The notes beneath the pieces were generated by a model. That model searched no databases. It worked only from the letters and a program-made list of their open reading frames with translations, and was not told the DNA's origin. The translations under genes were made by a program, and so were the position numbers. A stretch of 64,000 nt of DNA from Aspidiotus rigidus (Eukaryota > Arthropoda > Insecta > Hemiptera > Diaspididae): contig JAVHKY010000024.1 of the NCBI GenBank assembly GCA_035079385.1, positions 9,238,001 through 9,302,000 on the forward strand, read 5' to 3'. Position 1 is the first letter of the stretch; each line of letters starts with the position of its first letter. Positions 23,046-34,213 of this stretch are shown here, piece by piece.

Positions 23046-25433
23046 CCTCTTAAGGCTCTGATATATGGCCCCCCAACCCTAGAAAGAAACCCCACTGAGG
23101 GAGTGACTCTAATCGACGAGGGATGCCCGCTAGAGTATGTTGGTAGGGAGCCTTTTGAAAATGAGCGCCACGAGTTCTATGCTCTGCCTGTAGAAGAGGC
23201 GGAAAAACAGCTGAAAGAAGAGATTGGGAGAATCCACAAAAAGGATACCGCGAGGCGGAGGAAAATGTGGAGGGTGGTTGACTCGACGACTGATCACTTT
23301 CAGGCCTTTTCGGCCAACAACCCCCCTCCTAATGTTTTCGGATTTTGTGGATTACCTCAAAAGGCTCAATACCGGCTGGTTCTGGCAGTCGAGCGTGAGT
23401 CAGAAGCGACCACGTTCCAAAGATCCGTAAATCACCGACCCCTGATCATTGCTGAAGCTGACCCCTGGGAATTTACACTAACCGAATGGGCTGATAACCA
23501 GTATGTGTGTGATCAAACGCTAGGCGACCTGAGAGGGGTCTCTTTTGAGAAAGCCAAGGAGCTTCCCTCGTCCTACACAGGAGTTAAGTCTTCGAATGAC
23601 TTTGATGCGGATCTCTCTATATACTCGTTCTCTTGCCCCACAGCCAATCAATTCGAGGACGATGATGACCTATATTTCCCTCAGCCACCTATTCTGTCAG
23701 TGGATGATCCAGAATATAAGGAGGATGTTGAGCGGCTCAATGTGGTGAGGGCAAGGGAGTATGGATACTACCTGGAGATTAAAGGGAAACAGTGGGAAAA
23801 TATAGTCACTGCACGAAAGAGTCTGAAGGTCTTGATTATCCAGGCGGCTAATGACCCAATTTGGGAGGATGAAATTCGCGAGACCGAGAGTACAATTGCG
23901 GAAGCCCGCAACAAGATCTTTGCGGCACAGCACTCTCTTGAAGAAACTCTGGGTATGACTGATCGGGAGTTTTCGCGTATTTTACGACGGTGTGCGGAGA
24001 CAGGTGAGGTATTGATCCTGGGTGTGGACTCAACTCTGCTATTGAATCCGGTTTCCCCTATAGCAGAACCTCCCGTATATGACGAACAAGAGCTGGACTC
24101 GAAGGAAAACAACGTGAGATGGGTTGAGAGTGGCCGACAGTCGGAGGGATCAATGACGTCGTGCATTGTTGATATGATAAAGGCACGACCAATGAGTGAT
24201 GAGGATATTACTCAGTTAATAGAGGCATTAGAAACACAGAGAACAAAAATACCCATTGGGGAGAGGTCCTCGACTCACCCACCGATACCGGAGAAGGAGC
24301 GGCCCAATCTGGCTCAATCCAGTTTTGGGGAAACGCCAAGATCCATCCTAAAAAAGGGGATAACGGAGGTGGATTCTGAAGATCAATCCTCTCCAGGGAG
24401 GAATTCCCCGCCGAAGCGGATAAGATTCAATCTTCCCCCTAATGAGGAGGACGAGGACATAACGCACATCCCCCCTCGCATTAATATCCCTAAATTTCAG
24501 GAACGTGAACTGGAGAATATCGAGACTCGTCGAAAAAAGGAAGAGGGAGAACTTCGGCGTCCGGCTACGCAGGAGGATGTGCGGTCCCACACCCAAATGT
24601 TTGGTGTTCCAGTTTCACATCTGCCCAACTTACGGGTGTACGTCCGAGACGCGGAGCTAACGTATTACCATGTCAATCACTCGGTAAAATATTCTCCCAG
24701 AAACCTAGTATGCGATCTCTACTACTTTTCGGTGGTGCTTCCCCGAGTTGGGGTAAAGTTCGAGGACCAATCTACGGAGAACTCTTACGCTGTTTTCGAT
24801 TGTGGGCACCCCACCTATGTCACGGAAGATTTTTACTATAGGAACCAGCGTTACATGAGACCAACCACTGATAAAGTGGCCGATATCTATGGAACCAATG
24901 CCATAGACTTGCATTATAAATTCCCCAGCAACCACCGTACGCGTCCCTGCCTGTACACCTTCCGCTTGCGGTTTCTAGAACGGGTGGGGAGGCGTACAAA
25001 GTACTGCTACCTAAGGATTATTGTGGTTCTGGGCCTATCCGGATTTAATAGAACGGTCTTTATTGGCGGAGATCAGTGCCAGAGATTGGAAATATCCGCC
25101 ATAGCGGACGGACGATACCTACGCGGGAAGCTTCCTTCACATAGGGAGGATGAGGAGGAGACGTGGTTCCAGGTCTCAGTGCAGATGTGGGTGGGAGCGG
25201 TCCTTAGAATCTCGGCGACCCCTAGGAAGAACGCTCTAGTCGCATCTGAGCAGCTCCGACAGCGCCTGTTCATTTCTCGTGCCCATCGGAGGGAGTATTT
25301 CAACGTCGACGAACCGCTTGTCACCAGGGAGATGAGAGGACTCTGCGCCTCTGAAAGGTACTTCTCGGACTTCAGGGAGGAGTATAACTCTACTCAATTA
25401 ACAAAGTTAATGAAGGCAATTCCAAGCAGCTAG
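23046..25433 (+). CDS. Orphan ORF, more than 770 codons, unknown function
   Basis: One uninterrupted plus frame runs from upstream of 23,046 to TAG at 25,431-25,433. No in-frame ATG occurs near its 5' end: the frame can begin at GTG 23103, but the first ATG lies in KMWRVVDS (about 23,260). The 5' end is therefore probably reached by splicing or frameshifting, or is truncated. Residues about 205-280 are charged and likely coiled coil. Residues about 390-520 are Pro/Glu-rich and look disordered (SPGRNSPPKRIRF). The C-terminal 260 residues look folded, with many aromatics and basic residues (LRVYVRDAELTYYHVN; YCYLRIIVVLG). It is visibly more G+C-rich than its flanks. A retropepsin-like ORF lies 1 kb upstream on the same strand, suggesting a structural or accessory product of the same element. 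I recognise no family. Confidence 0.6.
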   Translation, partial: PLKALIYGPPTLERNPTEGVTLIDEGCPLEYVGREPFENERHEFYALPVEEAEKQLKEEIGRIHKKDTARRRKMWRVVDSTTDHFQAFSANNPPPNVFGFCGLPQKAQYRLVLAVERESEATTFQRSVNHRPLIIAEADPWEFTLTEWADNQYVCDQTLGDLRGVSFEKAKELPSSYTGVKSSNDFDADLSIYSFSCPTANQFEDDDDLYFPQPPILSVDDPEYKEDVERLNVVRAREYGYYLEIKGKQWENIVTARKSLKVLIIQAANDPIWEDEIRETESTIAEARNKIFAAQHSLEETLGMTDREFSRILRRCAETGEVLILGVDSTLLLNPVSPIAEPPVYDEQELDSKENNVRWVESGRQSEGSMTSCIVDMIKARPMSDEDITQLIEALETQRTKIPIGERSSTHPPIPEKERPNLAQSSFGETPRSILKKGITEVDSEDQSSPGRNSPPKRIRFNLPPNEEDEDITHIPPRINIPKFQERELENIETRRKKEEGELRRPATQEDVRSHTQMFGVPVSHLPNLRVYVRDAELTYYHVNHSVKYSPRNLVCDLYYFSVVLPRVGVKFEDQSTENSYAVFDCGHPTYVTEDFYYRNQRYMRPTTDKVADIYGTNAIDLHYKFPSNHRTRPCLYTFRLRFLERVGRRTKYCYLRIIVVLGLSGFNRTVFIGGDQCQRLEISAIADGRYLRGKLPSHREDEEETWFQVSVQMWVGAVLRISATPRKNALVASEQLRQRLFISRAHRREYFNVDEPLVTREMRGLCASERYFSDFREEYNSTQLTKLMKAIPSS

Positions 25434-25751
25434 TCATGACTGCTGCAAGACCTTTAAGTACATTTATTTGTATCGATGGGAATTATTTTGCGTGTGAATT
25501 AGTAGCCAATAATTTCTCTTCAGATTGGGCTTGAACTGAAGTTCTTGGTCGAGATAGGCCTACCTACGTATCTCTGGCCGGTTCAAAATCTATCAAAGTG
25601 AAGAGGTCGATCCTAAGAAAATAAATATTTACTACATTCAGTAATCGTCCTTCTCACTATCTAAAATTATGTAAAGGGAAAAAACGCCTAAATATACAAA
25701 AATATAGCAACATCAATGGTTAAGTAAAAACGGCTTTGCTTACACTATTAG
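25434..25751. other. No gene seen
   Basis: AT-rich sequence after the orphan ORF. It might be its 3' UTR; AATAAA occurs near 25,620. I could not find a copy of it upstream that would make it an LTR. Confidence 0.4.
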
Positions 25752-26690
25752 GTACCGACTTTTTTAACTAGAAAATTGAGGTATTACACCCGTAGCAAGG
25801 TCAACATATATATATAAGATTTTTTTGTTCGCGGAACTCCTCCGAAACTACCCGATGGATTTTTTTGTAACTTGGCCATATTGTAGTATTATATCTGAAG
25901 ACGTGCACCTGCAATTTTTTTGAGAATCGGATCAGTAGTTCTTGAGAAATTTCCAATTTATTGAGAAATTTTGCAGTATTTCGAGTATGTTTTTGTTCGC
26001 GGAACTCCTCCGAAACTACCCGATGGATTTTTTTGTAACTTGGCCACATTGTAGTATTATATCTGAAGATGTGCACCTGCAATTTTTTGAGGATTGGATC
26101 AGTAGTTCTCGAGAAATTTTCAATTTTTTGAAAAATTTTTGAGTATTTCGAGTAGCTTTATACAAATAGCTGCGAGTAGCTTCTTACGTTAGGAGAAGGG
26201 GATTTTTCTATCCTTTAACTTTTGTTATCAGTACGTGTATTGTGATGAAGAACCTTTTATTTATTATCATTCATCAGGTTCATTCTTGTTTCGTTCTTAT
26301 AACTAAGAGTTCATTGAATTTTATTTTCTATGATATTTTATTCAAATTTAATACACTTGTATCTCGCTTCCCACAGCCCCTAGAGCCTTGAATTTTGTTT
26401 TGACAAATTTTATTAGTTCTGTTACATTTGTTTTTGAACGGATAGTGACAATGGCGAGTTGTTCATTTTATTTTTCATTATTATTAGTCATACTCGATAG
26501 TGAAAACCTTGAATTTGATTCACTTAATACGATTCTGTAGGTTACGCTTACGTAATCATATTGAGAGTAATCGAATTATCAATTTGCAAAGATCGCAGAA
26601 ACCACTGTTATAGCCTCGTAACAATGTGGACAGGGGGAGGAGAGTGAATTTTCTGGAGCCGTTTCGTAGGTTTTTTTGTGAAATGTTGAA
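25752..26690. repeat. Dispersed repeat family (ACCGACTTTT head), copy 1
   Basis: It begins with ACCGACTTTT and a TAGAAAA box, then GAGGTATTACACCCG, a TA microsatellite and GTTCGCGGAACTCC. A 168-bp block is tandemly duplicated (starts 25,827 and 25,995). A second part, ACTGTTATAGCCTCGTA followed by GGACAGGGGGAG, lies at 26,604-26,680. Related copies lie at 30.4-30.86 kb and 57.4-57.7 kb. It is interrupted by the MITE at 26,697. The minus-strand frames with VSEEFREQ come from the duplicated block and are not called as genes. Confidence 0.6.
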
Positions 26691-26696
26691 GCTTAA

Positions 26697-27136
26697 GGGT
26701 ATGCTCTACCTAGTCACTCACACACAGAAAATACACGTGTATTACACAAAATGGTGTGTTGCGGGTAGTGATTTTTGCCCACATAATAACATATCGAATA
26801 ATGTACAAAATGATTCGGAACGTGGTGTAATTTATTCTTGAAGTTGAGGAAAATACGGCTAATTAGTTGACAGATCGCGAAATATTCTGAATGATCTCCA
26901 GGAAACGTTTAAACTTACGTCTGAAGGGGCCATCTTCGAATCGTTGAATTCCAATTAATGAACAAAATTAGTTTGTGTGAACCAATTAGCCGTATTTTCC
27001 TAAGTTTTGTCTACGTAAATACGAAGTTTCAAGATATTTCATGCTTTATTTAATCAGTTATCTCGGGGCAAAAATCGCAACATGTGATACATACTTTGTG
27101 TGTGTCTATGTGTGAGTGACTAGGTAGAGCATACCC
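26697..27136. mobile_element. Foldback MITE with TTAA target duplication (Kolobok- or piggyBac-like)
   Basis: Flanked by TTAA at 26693-26696 and 27137-27140. The ends are inverted: 28 terminal bases starting GGGTATGCTCTACCTAGTCA are identical, and similarity continues inward through GATTTTTGCCC to GGAAAATACGGCTAATT on both arms. The element is therefore almost one long palindrome of 440 bp. It has no coding capacity. TTAA target sites occur in the Kolobok and piggyBac superfamilies. A GGG terminus leans to Kolobok, by inference. Confidence 0.85.
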
Positions 27137-27139
27137 TTA

Positions 27140-27670
27140 AGGGAACAAATGTACACATTTATTTCTTGTGTAAATATGCGTGTCTTTTTCTTTCATACAA
27201 TGACGCGCACCGACGACCACTCAACCGTTGATTTTATTTGCGAAAAATAATTACAACGGTCGTTGAACTGGTTAAACCATCCAGAACCGAGTGTATAAAC
27301 ACCTATACAAATACGACACGTTGATAAAACGCGCGTCTTATTGTTTGCGTGGCTTCATTGAGCTGAGCACACCTGGCCAATCCATCAATCAAACAGAAAT
27401 AGTATATGTAGGGAGGGTTTCATTTCTCGTTAAATGGTCCACGCATAAAGAGGCCATATATATGATTTAACTCCACCCACAATCTCAGGTACGTTCTACA
27501 AATCCACCAATCAAAAATTAACACCTATTTTTTACTGATGTACGCCTTTTTTTATTTCATAAGAGTCTGGTAAGCTACCTAGTTGTCAATACCTTCACCA
27601 TATTGCCACGGTGAACGGAACAGTAAGTACCTTCCTAACTCAATTGTATTAATTCTATCACCTTATGATG
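27140..27670. other. No gene seen
   Basis: Non-coding sequence between the MITE and the hAT remnant, with no repeat or motif I can support. Confidence 0.4.
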
Positions 27671-28110
27671 AGTAGAGCTCGGATTTTTCGGTTGTAAAAC
27701 CATTGAAAATCGGTTTAAGAAATCTCATTTTCGGTTTTATTCGGTAAAATAGAAAAAAAATTAAAAATGATACAAATTTTTCTGAAATTTTGACATTTTT
27801 ACAAAAACTGCTTATTAAAGAGCACGACAATGTGCTTTTCGAGGTTATCTTGTGTGAAAGAGTGTCTTCTGTCCATAAGAATATATTTACAATCGGAGAA
27901 CAAACGTTCTACGTCGACTGAAATAGATGAGTAACACAGTTTTTTTCATCTTTTCCATCGTTTCTGTACTTCCATTTCTCAAAATTGTTCGCTATGTACT
28001 GTTTTTTTCTACTGTTTTGATAAATTTAACCATTTCGGTCATTTTCGGTTTTATGCCTGTTTTCGGTACTTGAAAAGGTTTTCGGTTTTTTTCGGTTAAA
28101 TAAAATTTTT
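27670..28110 (-). pseudogene. hAT transposase remnant (C-terminal dimerisation domain)
   Basis: The minus strand at about 27,950-27,802 reads SSISVDVERLFSDCKYIL, then MDRRHSFTQDNLEKHI and LFNKQFL. This is the hAT dimerisation signature: V-E-R-x-F-S followed by R-R-x-x-L/F and N-x-E-x-x-I. It is flanked by CGGTTTT-rich sequence (27,685-27,750 and 28,035-28,105) that resembles terminal parts of such elements. The catalytic region is absent. Only about 50 residues are readable. Confidence 0.7.
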
Positions 28111-29640
28111 TTTATGGGTCTGTAGTGTCACAAAATTTTGGTTATGGGCAGACAACGGAAGTTTCGCTATTCGAAAATATCAAATCGCGGCGAGCGGCGA
28201 TCAATGATCTCTCTCGCATTCCCGGTCGTAAATTTTTTTCATTTCCTCCAGGTCCGATCAGTTCCTTTCTAAATTCCGACTTTTCGACTTCAAACCCTCG
28301 CCGACAATTTCCGTTGTCTCTCTCTAGTCTCCTATAGACGACCGTTTCCAAATAGTTGTCAGGGGCGGATTCAACAGAAACTCACTCGAACAATAGTGGA
28401 AAGCGTCATCTTTGCTTATTGGTACATCTTGTCGATCACCCTGTGGACGGGGGTATGATGTGCCTCTAGACAGAGTTGACGTCGACGAGAAACTAAGAAG
28501 CGTCGAGTAGTTGATGTTGAATCATCCCATTGCCTTTACGTCTATCGATTTTTCAAAGTCTCCTGGTTTGTAAGGGAGTAGTGCGAGAATCTTAATTATC
28601 GCCGCCGTCGTTGTTCGGTGAAGTTTTCTTTACTTATTTTCCGCGCAAATCACGTCAAATTTTCGAATCGAGGAATCTTATTTTTCGAGCAAATTAAACA
28701 AACCTCGAATCTATTCGAGTGTTCAGATTACTAACCGGTGTTCGTAATTTTTATCTTTTATTCGCACCGGCGAAGTGTCGAAAGCTGTGATTAGACAAAG
28801 TGTCAAAATTGTGCGTCGGTAGTTCAAACTTTCCGAAAACGAAAAACTTGCGTAATGGTTAAGGTCGGCATTATGGCCGGCTAGGCCCATTCTGTGGGCC
28901 CATCACTCACCTCTCGTCACACTATGAGTTGAAAAAAAATTTTTCCATCATGCGCGGGCCAAGTAATACAACTGGCCAGGGAAAGCGCGATTTTCTGGTT
29001 CCTGTTCGATCGTTTTTTCCGCTGCCTACTACCATCAAGCCATCCACCATCGAAGTTCGGCTCCATGTCACCAGCTTATAATTTTTTTGTCTCATCTCTT
29101 ATTTTCGCTATTATCTTTTTTATTTCTTATTTTTTTAATGTTTCAATGTCACTTGCCTTACTTTGGTAATTTTTTGCATAATCATAACACTCATTCGTTC
29201 GTTTCTTTTTTAAACACCTAATCAGTTTTTTATTAGACGTATGTGAAGTACGTCAGCCCAAATTATTATCTGTTAAGAGATATAGGGGGTGTTTCTAGCC
29301 AAGGCCTTAGGAAAAAGTCGGGGTTACAATTTTTTTTTAGTAATTAATTAGATAGATATATTCTAGCCATTTTCAGGAAGGTTACTGTGATTGCGGTGGA
29401 ATGTGCACATCTCTACAGCGAGTCATCGAACATCTTCATTGGTACGTGATTGAATTTTTATGTGTTTTTTTTTTGTTTTCTTTTGGGATTTTCTGACTTC
29501 GGTTCAACATTCTCGTAACATTTATTTGTCATTCGTTCTTAATTTTTAATTCTTACGTCGGGAAATTGATATTTATTTTTTTTTTAGGGACTGTATTCGT
29601 CAAAAAAAAATTATTGTTGATTATTCCTGTTTAGGAGGGG
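28110..29640. other. No supported gene
   Basis: A frame of 70 codons at 28,125-28,337 has no recognisable feature. GGCCCATTCTGTGGGCC at about 28,886 is a short palindrome. Pyrimidine-rich tracts dominate 29,080-29,640. Confidence 0.4.
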
Positions 29641-30690
29641 GGTTGTTCAAAATTAAATGGAAGTAAGACGATTACCATCTATCGGGACGCAGAGATACGA
29701 GTCTCCTCCTGAAAACTCCTTCGTCTGTTCCAAGATATGGGTGAGCCTCGGCCCTATGTCCGTTCCCGTGTCGCAGACTCTTGAGTGATGCGTAAATAAG
29801 TTAGGGTTGAGTCGATGGTTTCGGAGTTGTTGTTTAGTGCTGCATTGATATTGGAAGATATATTTAGGGAGGTTCGAGTGGGTTGCAGGACGGGGCATGA
29901 GAAAAAATGATCAACTGATAAATTTTCTTGGAGACAGTGAGGGCATGATGGAGGAGCGAGATTAGTGAGAAGATAAGTATGAGTAAGACGAGTGTGGCCT
30001 ATTCGCAGCCGAGCTAAAATGACCTCCTCTTGCCTTGAATTTCGTTGGGATGAGGACCAAAATGTGGGTTCACGTTTTATTTTTCTTAATTTGTTATTCG
30101 ACTGATTTTAGTGAAAACTTTGAGTTTGAATGATTAAGTACAATTTTTTAATCTTCATCAAGTGTGCTGATGCGAGACTACCTGGGTGATTTCACTCTTA
30201 ATTAATAATTGATTTATTTGTCATTTTTTCATGTATGAGTACATAATTAATAGTGGTTCATAGTTGATTTCAGGTGTCAAAAGAGATGGAAAGATTATTT
30301 TCAATTTGGACTGGCTTTTTTGAGTGAGATTTGAGATTAGACTAACGAGTAAACCAGGCTTGGGTGCTATATATTTTTACCGAATTTTCTAGCTAGAAAA
30401 GTGAGGTATTATTGTTAATACGTTTGGAATGGTTGAAGCGTGAGGGAAGGAATGAAGGGTTGACTATTGGGTGATTGGTTGCTTCCTTCGTTTCGACATC
30501 GATTTTTTTAGTTTTTCGGGATCTCGTTGTAGCTGGATTCCCAGATGAAGAATTTTGGGGTGGAGTGTGCATAGAAAATGGTGATATGATAGCGTGAAGG
30601 CAATTTATGAGTGCACAAGAGGAATAGCAGCTCGAGATAGCTTTAAGAGATGCCAGGAATCGGAAGTGATAAAGAATTGAACCACTCATC
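29640..30690 (-). pseudogene. LINE RNase H / 3' end fragment, broken
   Basis: Minus-strand pieces read EEVILARLRIGHTRLTHTYL with PSCPHC and VDHFFSCP, typical of the region after the RNase H domain in I/Jockey/R1-type LINEs. A degenerate RNase H piece lies at 30,420-30,690. The fragment at 61.6-62.5 kb is related (REEIVITHLRIGHTRFTH). About 200 bp of other sequence (30,060-30,270) and a repeat head at 30,377-30,420 interrupt it. Confidence 0.6.
30377..30420. repeat. Dispersed repeat (ACCGACTTTT family) head, copy 2
   Basis: ACCGAATTTTCTAGCTAGAA continues into GAGGTATTATTGTTA. The head contains the palindrome TTTTCTAGCTAGAAAA. Its second part (ACTGTTATAGCCTCGTA and GGACAGGGGGAGAG) lies at about 30,774-30,860, with LINE debris in between. 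Confidence 0.6.
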
Positions 30691-31080
30691 CTAATATACA
30701 GTATACTAGACTAATAATATGCTAAGAATAAGGTATGGGAAAAAATGATTGTAGAGCTCTTTTTTATTAGAAACAACTGTTATAGCCTCGTAGTAGTTTG
30801 GACAGGGGGAGAGGGAGTGGTTTTTCTGGAGACGTTTTGTAGGTTTTAGATGACTCTTAGCCTAAATTATAACAAAATTCAGGTTTCCTTATTGGATTAT
30901 AGGTATTTTTACTCTGTTATCTGTTGATGTGACATCGTAGTGATAGAATTTATAAACTGAGTTTTATTGTTTATTCTACAAATGTTTGACATGATTGACA
31001 GGTCATTGGTATTTAATTTAAAGAGAGGGAGTGACTCTCTCAATGTTTTTTGCATTGTGGGAAGAAAAGTCGCGTACTAC
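30690..31080. other. Repeat remainder, no gene
   Basis: Includes the second part of the ACCGACTTTT-family repeat (30,774-30,860) and the broken end of Gypsy B. Confidence 0.4.
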
Positions 31081-31800
31081 TCACGCGACTGCGTGAGTGT
31101 TTTTTAGTAACTCCATGATGGGTCGTGCTGTTTCAACAAAGTCTTTCATATACTTTCGATAGAAGCTGAAGCTGCTGATGAGGCTTCTTACGTCTTTCAC
31201 AGTTCTAGGTGGTTTGATCTTGAGGATGGCCTCAGCTAAGTCGGGACTCGGTCTTATTTCACCATTTCGGATTTCATTCCCTAACAACATTATTTTGTCG
31301 TACAGGAAGTCACACTTCTTTGTGTTCAGCTTGATATTATATTCTTTCAATCGTGATAATTTTTTCTAGATTCGTGAGATGATCTTCAAACGTATTACTG
31401 TAAGCGCATAGATCGTCAATATAATGCTGTCATGTCTTTAAATAATAGATCTTCGAATATATCATGCATGATTTTCGTTACGCATTGAGATGAATTAATA
31501 ATACCCATTGGCATCTTGCAGTATGCGTACTGCGTGCTGAGATGGAGTCGAATCGGAATGCCGTATACGGTCGGCAAACCGGGTCTAAGGGAAACTGATA
31601 ATAGCCGTACGCGAGGTCCATTTTACTAAACAATCTGGCGTTGACCAGTGCTTTGATGATGGCCTCGATTCGGAAGACTGATGTACAGTCTTTGACTATT
31701 TTTTTATTTAAGGCCGAAAAATCTGTTAAGAGCCGTGGTTTACTGTCGGATTTGGTCTTGGTTAGGTTATATGCTTCTTTCGATTTTTATAATTCGTACT
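31081..31800 (-). pseudogene. Gypsy B reverse transcriptase fragment
   Basis: Minus-strand frames give, in order, a FSALNKK block, FSKMDLAYGYYQFPLD (RT catalytic Asp motif), YCKMPMGIINSSQ, IDDLCAYSNTFEDHL (remnant of the YxDD block), and KKCDFLYDKIMLLGNEI with PRTVKDVRSLISSFSFYR. Several frameshifts break it. RNase H and integrase are absent: the element ends near 31,080. Gag parts of the same relic lie at 32.94-33.61 kb and 52.56-53.27 kb, separated by two later insertions. Confidence 0.8.
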
Positions 31801-31885
31801 TTCTTTATTATCGTTATTCGGTAGACTCTCATTATTTTTGGTTTGGGGCGACGAGTACATAACGATGGGATCGCCGTCTTCATTA

Positions 31886-32925
31886 TTGACATGTTCCATG
31901 TCTTTTCTCTCACCGGACCCCGATTTTGAAACTCGCGAGTACACCTCCCTCCCCCCCCCTTCAAGAGAAATCTCTACCCCGTGGGTGATTCAGAAATTCG
32001 CGAGTACATCCCGCGTAATGATAGTAAATAATTATATTAATTAATTAATAATTAAATAATTAAATAATTAATTACCGTGCGTCCTGCAAGCGTGCGTCCG
32101 TGCACATCTCTACCCCGCGGGTGATTCAGAAATTCGCGAGTACACCCCGCGTAATAATAATAAATAATTAATTAACTAATAATTAAATAATTAAATAATT
32201 AAATAAATAAATAATTAAATAATTAATATAATTAATAATTAGAAAATTTTCTAAGTCCCTCTTCCTATCATATATGGCTGGATAGTCGAAATTTTTCCAA
32301 GTCCCCTAGACTTGAATTGTCTCATACCATTCCAACACAACAGCGAGACAGGGGGCGAACGAGCGGAGCGAGTTCGCGCTACCTCATATTTCTCATAGAA
32401 GACTTGAATTTTCTCATACCATTCCAATACAACAGCGAGATCGCTCGTTCGCCCCACGAAAGTTGATACCTCAAAATATAGAACACCCACAATTACCTCA
32501 AAATATTTCTCAAACAAGACTTATACGACGCCAAGATAGGTAAGGGGTAAACGAATAATATCTCACGAACACTTGACCTAGTAGAAGAATTAATAATAAA
32601 TAAATAAATAAATAAATAATATCAAATAATTGAATAATAAAACGATTGAATAATTAAATAAATAAAGGCTGGATAGTCGAAATTTTTCCAAGTCCCCTAG
32701 ACTTGAATTGTCTCATACCATTCCAATACAACAGCGAGTTGGCGCTACCTCATATTTCTCATAGAAGACTTATACGACGCCAAGATAGGTAAAGGGGTAA
32801 ACGAATAATATCTCACGAACACTTGACCTAGTAGAAGCCTAGACAGAAATATTTCAAGATGACTGATAAAATATAAAAGATATGGAACATGATTTTCATT
32901 TATTTGGCCATGCCAGAAAATGTTT
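31886..32925. mobile_element. Non-autonomous tandem-repeat element, copy 2
   Basis: The same ends as the 5.3-8.9 kb copy: TTGACATGTTCCATGTCTTT on the left, and AAAAGATATGGAACATG continuing to GCCAGAAAAT on the right. It carries only two internal units (near 32,278 and 32,671). It sits inside Gypsy B between the RT and gag zinc-knuckle regions, so it inserted after Gypsy B. Two independent insertions sharing both ends support a mobile unit. Confidence 0.7.
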
Positions 32926-32939
32926 ATTCAATGCGGAAA

Positions 32940-33611
32940 ATCTATTTTTCAATTTTATTTTGAACTGGTCTCTGGGTGCACGGGGAATCACCGGTGTCGT
33001 CGCCCTGCTTAATCGTTTTTTTGGTTATTCGGTGCTTGGGCGTTGTTATTATTATTGTTACCTCCACGATTTACATAGCCCCTACCACCTCGAAAATTTT
33101 GCTGGAAATTTCGATTTCTCGGGTTGCTGCGGCACGCGGGGGCCATATGCCCAAAGTTTCCTCACACGTAATAAGTGACGGGGGACGCGGGGTTCGCGCG
33201 ATACCAACACATTTGAGTAGTATGAGAATTCGCTCGACAGATGGTGCAGAAGCGGGGTGGGGGGTAGTTCGGGTACGTGGGATTTGGGTTTCGCCACATA
33301 TTTCTTCGGTTGAAGTTGCCGCGCATGTTTAAATATTGATTTTGCCCAAAATTATTGTAATTGTTATTGGGAAAGTTAGCACCGTATGCATTAGGCTGGT
33401 ATACATACGCGTTATTCGAATTATTCTGGGTACTCTGTTGGTTACCGTTTTGCTGCGCGACTGGGTACGGTATAAACTGGATGGCGTCTGGCTTGGCCTC
33501 TCCCTTAGGTTCTTCGCTCTTTTTTTCTGCTGATTTTTGGGTAACTACCTCTAATCGAAGCGCTTTTAATTCATTTAATATATCGCTACTATCGTCCGTG
33601 TATTGAATCAA
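32940..33611 (-). pseudogene. Gypsy B Gag C-terminal part with zinc knuckles
   Basis: Frame 33611-33162 starts abruptly at IQYTDDSSDILNELKAL and has an Asn/Gln/Tyr-rich linker. It contains a CCHC-like knuckle, CTICRANSHTTQMCW. A second knuckle-like piece, GNFGHMAPAC, followed by Arg/Gly-rich sequence lies near 33,060-33,150 in another frame. The upstream half of the same gag is found about 19 kb away at 52.56-53.27 kb. Confidence 0.75.
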
Positions 33612-33616
33612 ATTTT

Positions 33617-33692
33617 TTGGGATATATTAAACAGCACATTAAAATAGATAATTTACACAATAATTGAGGAAACAATAAAAGACCTATGTACG
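33617..33692. repeat. 76-bp direct repeat, left copy
   Basis: Begins TTGGGATATATTAAACAGCA and ends AAAGACCTATGTACG. It is identical over all 76 bases to 52,487-52,562 and lies exactly at the left border of the block that splits Gypsy B gag. Confidence 0.95.
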
Positions 33693-34213
33693 AGCAATAA
33701 AAGAAAATAATGCACCTATAACTTGATGAACATTGGAATAATGTGTATGAGCAATAATCGCAACAGTAACTACACTCATGATAATTTTTACTCAATGAAC
33801 GATAAGATTTTCCTGTTCGAACAATACGTAATTTATGCATTGTTCAGTAGGAATGTACCAGTGTGCTATACATGAATACGCTAAACTTTTTAGTCGGTGT
33901 TTTGATCTGTCGTACAGCGGTACCTAGTGCAAATAATCATGGTACCCATTTTTCAGCCCGATAAAAAAGATGAAATGGACAATAAATTTTAATGATAAAC
34001 ACAATTATTAATAATTTCAGCAATATTTTAGGAAAAGAACATTTAAATATAATATCACACAATAAAATAATCAATTCAGAGGTAAGAAAATAATCCCGCA
34101 GTAATATGATAAATTCGCACATGTAAATAATTTTTTGACCGATATCCGTGGCTCTGTTAAAGAAATAAAAATGAACATTAAAATTTGCCTAGTGAAACAT
34201 TAAACAAACGTAA
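33693..34213. other. 3' flank of the MULE gene, no other gene
   Basis: AT-rich sequence between the 76-bp repeat and the end of the MULE coding region. No inverted terminal repeat was found. Confidence 0.4.

Noticed and set aside
23046..25433. Orphan ORF as reverse transcriptase or integrase
   Set aside because: No YxDD, DDE, HHCC or RNase H motifs are visible anywhere in the frame.
25801..26142. Frames with VSEEFREQ repeats on the minus strand
   Set aside because: They come from the 168-bp tandem duplication in a dispersed repeat.
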